Source of the DNA: Rathayibacter sp. VKM Ac-2754 | Lineage (GTDB): Bacteria > Actinomycetota > Actinomycetes > Actinomycetales > Microbacteriaceae | Reading direction: 5' to 3' | Assembly: GCF_009807095.1 (NCBI RefSeq) | Contig: NZ_WUCC01000009.1 | Location: 62,001 to 126,000 of the forward strand | DNA: 64,000 nt | Shown: positions 61,897-64,000 of the stretch, piece after piece | Numbering within the stretch: position 1 is the stretch's first letter | How the letters are laid out: each line of letters begins with the position of its first letter | Translations under genes and position numbers: made by a program | The notes under the pieces: model-generated | What the model was told of the DNA's origin: nothing | Database searches by the model: none | What the model saw: the letters and a program-made list of their open reading frames with translations, nothing else

Positions 61897-63615
61897 GTGA
61901 ACTCACGCCGCCGCCGGCCCCTCGTCCCCCTCACCGCGCTCGGCCTCGCCGCCGCGCTCCTCACCACCGGGCTCGCCGCGAGCCCCGCGTCGGCGGCTCC
62001 CGTCTCGGACGCGTCGACCGGCCAGAAGACCGCTCGCGAGGTCGTGCAGGCCGACGCCGCCGCCGGCGAGGTGGTGCTCTCGGGCACCATCGCGCTGTCG
62101 GACGTCGACGAGGCGCACCCCGCCCCGACCGGCGCCGCGTACTCGCTCCGTGTCGAGAACGCCGCGTTCGAAGAGGTGACCACCGTCGTCGTCGAGTCGA
62201 CGTTCTCGATCACCCTGCCCGGCGGCGAGGACTACTTCCTGCGCGCCTCGGTGATCGGCGACTCCGCCTGGTACCCCGTCTGGTACGGCGACGACACCCC
62301 GATCGACGTCGAGGCCGAGCCTCTCGCCACGACCACCGCCGGCCTCACGATCACGCTCCCGCGGAACGCCCCGGTCTCGGGCACGGTCACGGCGGACGCG
62401 GTCGCCGGAGTCACGACCACCGCCCTCGAGGTGCAGGCCTGGTGGTACGAGGAGGGCAGCGACGCCTTCTACAAGCTCGGCGGCGACGCTCCCGCCGCGG
62501 GCGCCCCCACCACCGCCGTGCCGTGGTCGCTCGTGGCGATCCCCGCGGGCGAGTACGTCTTCCGCTCGGCCGAGGACACCTACCCGGCCTACGACGACCA
62601 GTACTTCTCGAAGCTCCCCCGGCTCGTCGAGCAGGCGGTGACCACGGTCCCTGCCGCCGGTCTCACCGGCGTCGACTTCACCCCGGGGATCTACGGCTCG
62701 AGCGTCTCGCGCCTGCAGGGCAGCGATCGCTACGCCACCGGAGTGGCCATCACGAAGTCGACCTTCGACACCGTCGACGTCCTCTACATCGCGAGCGGAG
62801 CGAACTGGCCCGACGCCCTGAGCGCCGGCCCCGCCGCCGCCGCGCAGAAGGGCGCGCTGCTGCTGACCGACCCGAACGAGCTGTTCGACGTCGTCGCCGC
62901 CGAGATCGTGCGCCTCGACCCGGAGCGGATCGTCGTCGCCGGCAGCTCCCTCTCGGTCAGCGACGCCGTCCTCGACGACATCGCGAGCCTCACCGACGCC
63001 CAGGTCGACCGCATCGCCGGCTCGGACCGCTACGACACCTCCCGGAGGCTCGTCGCGGACGCGTTCCCCGACGGCTCCTACGACTCCGTCTTCCTCGCCA
63101 CGGGCAACGCGTTCCCGGACGCGCTGTCCGTAGCCCCGATCGCCGGACGACGCGGCGAGCCCGTGATCCTCGTCGACGGAGCGAAGCCCGAGCTCGACGC
63201 GGCGACGAAGGCCGCCATCGGCGACCTCGACGCGACGAACGGAGTGCTCCTGGGACGCGCCGGCTCCATCTCGCAGGGCATCCAGAGCAGCCTGCAGTCC
63301 TCAGGCGCTGTGCAGGCCGTCAAGCGGGTGGCCGGCGTCGACCGCAACGACACGAGCCGACAGCTCAACGAGGCCTACCGGCCGTCGCTGCTGACCGACA
63401 CCGCCTTCCTCGCCTTCGGCAACGGCTTCGCCGACGCCCTCGCCGTCGGCCCGGTCGCCGCGGCGGTCGGTGCCCCGCTGTACCTCAGCGAGGCGACCTG
63501 CCTGCCCCGCGACACCCGCACCGCGCTGCAGAGGAACAGCCTCGACTACGTGACGCTGCTGGGCAGCCGCCTGACCCTGGCGGCGCCGCTGGAGTCGCTG
63601 ACGGTCTGCCCGTAG
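61897..63615 (+). CDS. Secreted protein with three cell-wall-binding repeats (CWB2)
   Basis: A 572-residue exported protein. The signal peptide (about 1-33) has a basic start NSRRRRPL, a hydrophobic core and a SPASAAP cleavage region. Residues 45-265 form carboxypeptidase-regulatory or collagen-binding-B-like beta domains (SGTIALSDVDEAHPAPTGAA and VSGTVTADAVAGVTTTALEV). Residues 270-570 hold three CWB2 repeats with LQGSDRYATGVAI, IAGSDRYDTSRRL and VAGVDRNDTSRQL. CWB2 repeats anchor proteins non-covalently to wall polymers. It probably decorates the cell surface and may bind plant or soil polymers. Confidence 0.88.
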   Translation: MNSRRRRPLVPLTALGLAAALLTTGLAASPASAAPVSDASTGQKTAREVVQADAAAGEVVLSGTIALSDVDEAHPAPTGAAYSLRVENAAFEEVTTVVVESTFSITLPGGEDYFLRASVIGDSAWYPVWYGDDTPIDVEAEPLATTTAGLTITLPRNAPVSGTVTADAVAGVTTTALEVQAWWYEEGSDAFYKLGGDAPAAGAPTTAVPWSLVAIPAGEYVFRSAEDTYPAYDDQYFSKLPRLVEQAVTTVPAAGLTGVDFTPGIYGSSVSRLQGSDRYATGVAITKSTFDTVDVLYIASGANWPDALSAGPAAAAQKGALLLTDPNELFDVVAAEIVRLDPERIVVAGSSLSVSDAVLDDIASLTDAQVDRIAGSDRYDTSRRLVADAFPDGSYDSVFLATGNAFPDALSVAPIAGRRGEPVILVDGAKPELDAATKAAIGDLDATNGVLLGRAGSISQGIQSSLQSSGAVQAVKRVAGVDRNDTSRQLNEAYRPSLLTDTAFLAFGNGFADALAVGPVAAAVGAPLYLSEATCLPRDTRTALQRNSLDYVTLLGSRLTLAAPLESLTVCP

Positions 63616-63656
63616 GGCGATCGCGGGAGGGGGCACGGGCTCGACGCCTCCGACCA

Positions 63657-63668
63657 CTAGCATTCAGA
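63657..63668 (+). promoter_or_regulatory. Conserved promoter motif, copy 2
   Basis: CTAGCATTCAGA, 59 bp before the GTG at 63716, identical in sequence and distance to 61838-61849. The intervening leaders have diverged. Confidence 0.55.
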
Positions 63669-63715
63669 AATCCCGTGTCCTCCGCGGCCCGCCGCGACGT
63701 CCAGAAAGCTCTCCT

Positions 63716-64000
63716 GTGACTCCTCGCCGCCGCCGCACCCTCCTGCTGTCCCTCTCCTCCGTCGCGATCGGCGCGCTCGCCGCCGTGGGGTTCGCCGCCC
63801 CGGCCTCGGCCGCCTCGGCGCCGATCAGCGGGTCGATCACGTCGCCCGCCGGCGTCGCGGGGAGCCACCGCTACGTCGTGCAGGCGTGGTCGGTCGACGG
63901 GGACTCCTTCGACGAGGCGGAGCTCGCCGGCTCCACGACGACCACGCTCGCCAGCGGAGCGACGGGCGCCTACACGCTGCCGGCGCTGCCGTCCGGGTCG
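63716..64000 (+). CDS. Secreted protein, paralogue of the CWB2 protein, cut by the window edge
   Basis: The first 95 residues of a second exported protein. The signal peptide is PRRRRTLLLSLSSVAIGALA followed by an AAPASAAS cleavage region. A beta domain begins with PISGSITSPAGVAGSHRYVV and QAWSVDGDSF, similar to the repeated beta domains of the upstream gene (VQAWWYEEGSDAF). CWB2 repeats may follow beyond position 64000. It probably arose by tandem duplication. Confidence 0.8.
   Translation, partial: MTPRRRRTLLLSLSSVAIGALAAVGFAAPASAASAPISGSITSPAGVAGSHRYVVQAWSVDGDSFDEAELAGSTTTTLASGATGAYTLPALPSGS

Overview
The window is about 70% GC and almost fully coding. Most neighbouring genes overlap by 4 bp (ATGA or GTGA), GTG starts are common and several promoters look leaderless. 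With the multicopy DUF222-HNH genes, MsiK-dependent sugar ABC operons and CWB2 cell-wall proteins, this points to a free-living or plant-associated actinobacterium, most likely family Microbacteriaceae (a Rathayibacter-like genome is a guess). I saw no tRNA, rRNA, CRISPR array, transposase or phage module.

Layout. (1) 1-12765: histidine utilisation. The minus strand carries an IclR regulator, a quaternary-amine-type ABC importer, a TIM-barrel isomerase, hutU, an M20 amidohydrolase, hutF and hutI (cut by the left edge). The divergent plus strand carries a histidine ammonia-lyase-like gene with an abnormal MIO motif, a hutD-like gene and a tiny lipoprotein. (2) 12768-18761: CPBP protease, XRE regulator, three SDR enzymes, an FCD-type GntR regulator and a HigBA-like toxin-antitoxin pair. 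(3) 18769-22907: a sugar dehydrogenase that fuses a Gluconate_2-dh3 domain to a GMC flavoprotein, a ROK sugar kinase and a divergent LacI regulator. (4) 23032-51018: a 26.6 kb stretch bounded by two nearly identical, co-oriented DUF222-HNH genes. It holds a NitT/TauT-type importer; an operon of two alcohol dehydrogenases, a HisD paralogue, an FMN 2-hydroxyacid dehydrogenase and an IclR regulator; a sugar-type ABC importer with an isomerase; a ROK repressor; and a LysR-controlled seven-gene oxidative operon (flavin monooxygenase, RidA, DUF1028, M20 hydrolase, ALDH, GMC oxidoreductase, ThDP enzyme). (5) 51106-54805: SDR and MarR pair with clear operators, an intact GrpB gene and an ABC exporter. 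(6) 55030-61788: a beta-mannan operon (binding protein, two permeases, GH2 beta-mannosidase, GH113-type mannanase). (7) 61897 to the end: two tandem secreted proteins sharing an identical promoter motif, the first with three CWB2 repeats.

How the parts may work together. The LacI promoter region and the mannan operon share a TGACAACG-type operator, so the ROK kinase next to lacI may phosphorylate the mannose released by the mannan operon. The HisD-type operon and the ThDP gene 19 kb away share the motif TGTCTG-N-GATCT. Read as chemistry, they could oxidise a terminal diol to a 2-hydroxyacid, then to a 2-oxoacid, then decarboxylate it, as in dihydroxypropanesulfonate (HpsNOP) degradation. That pathway is an inference. 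Two promoters in the 26.6 kb segment share CTATTTGCC-N18-CCAGGATGAG. Short tandem duplications sit at gene ends in at least five places.
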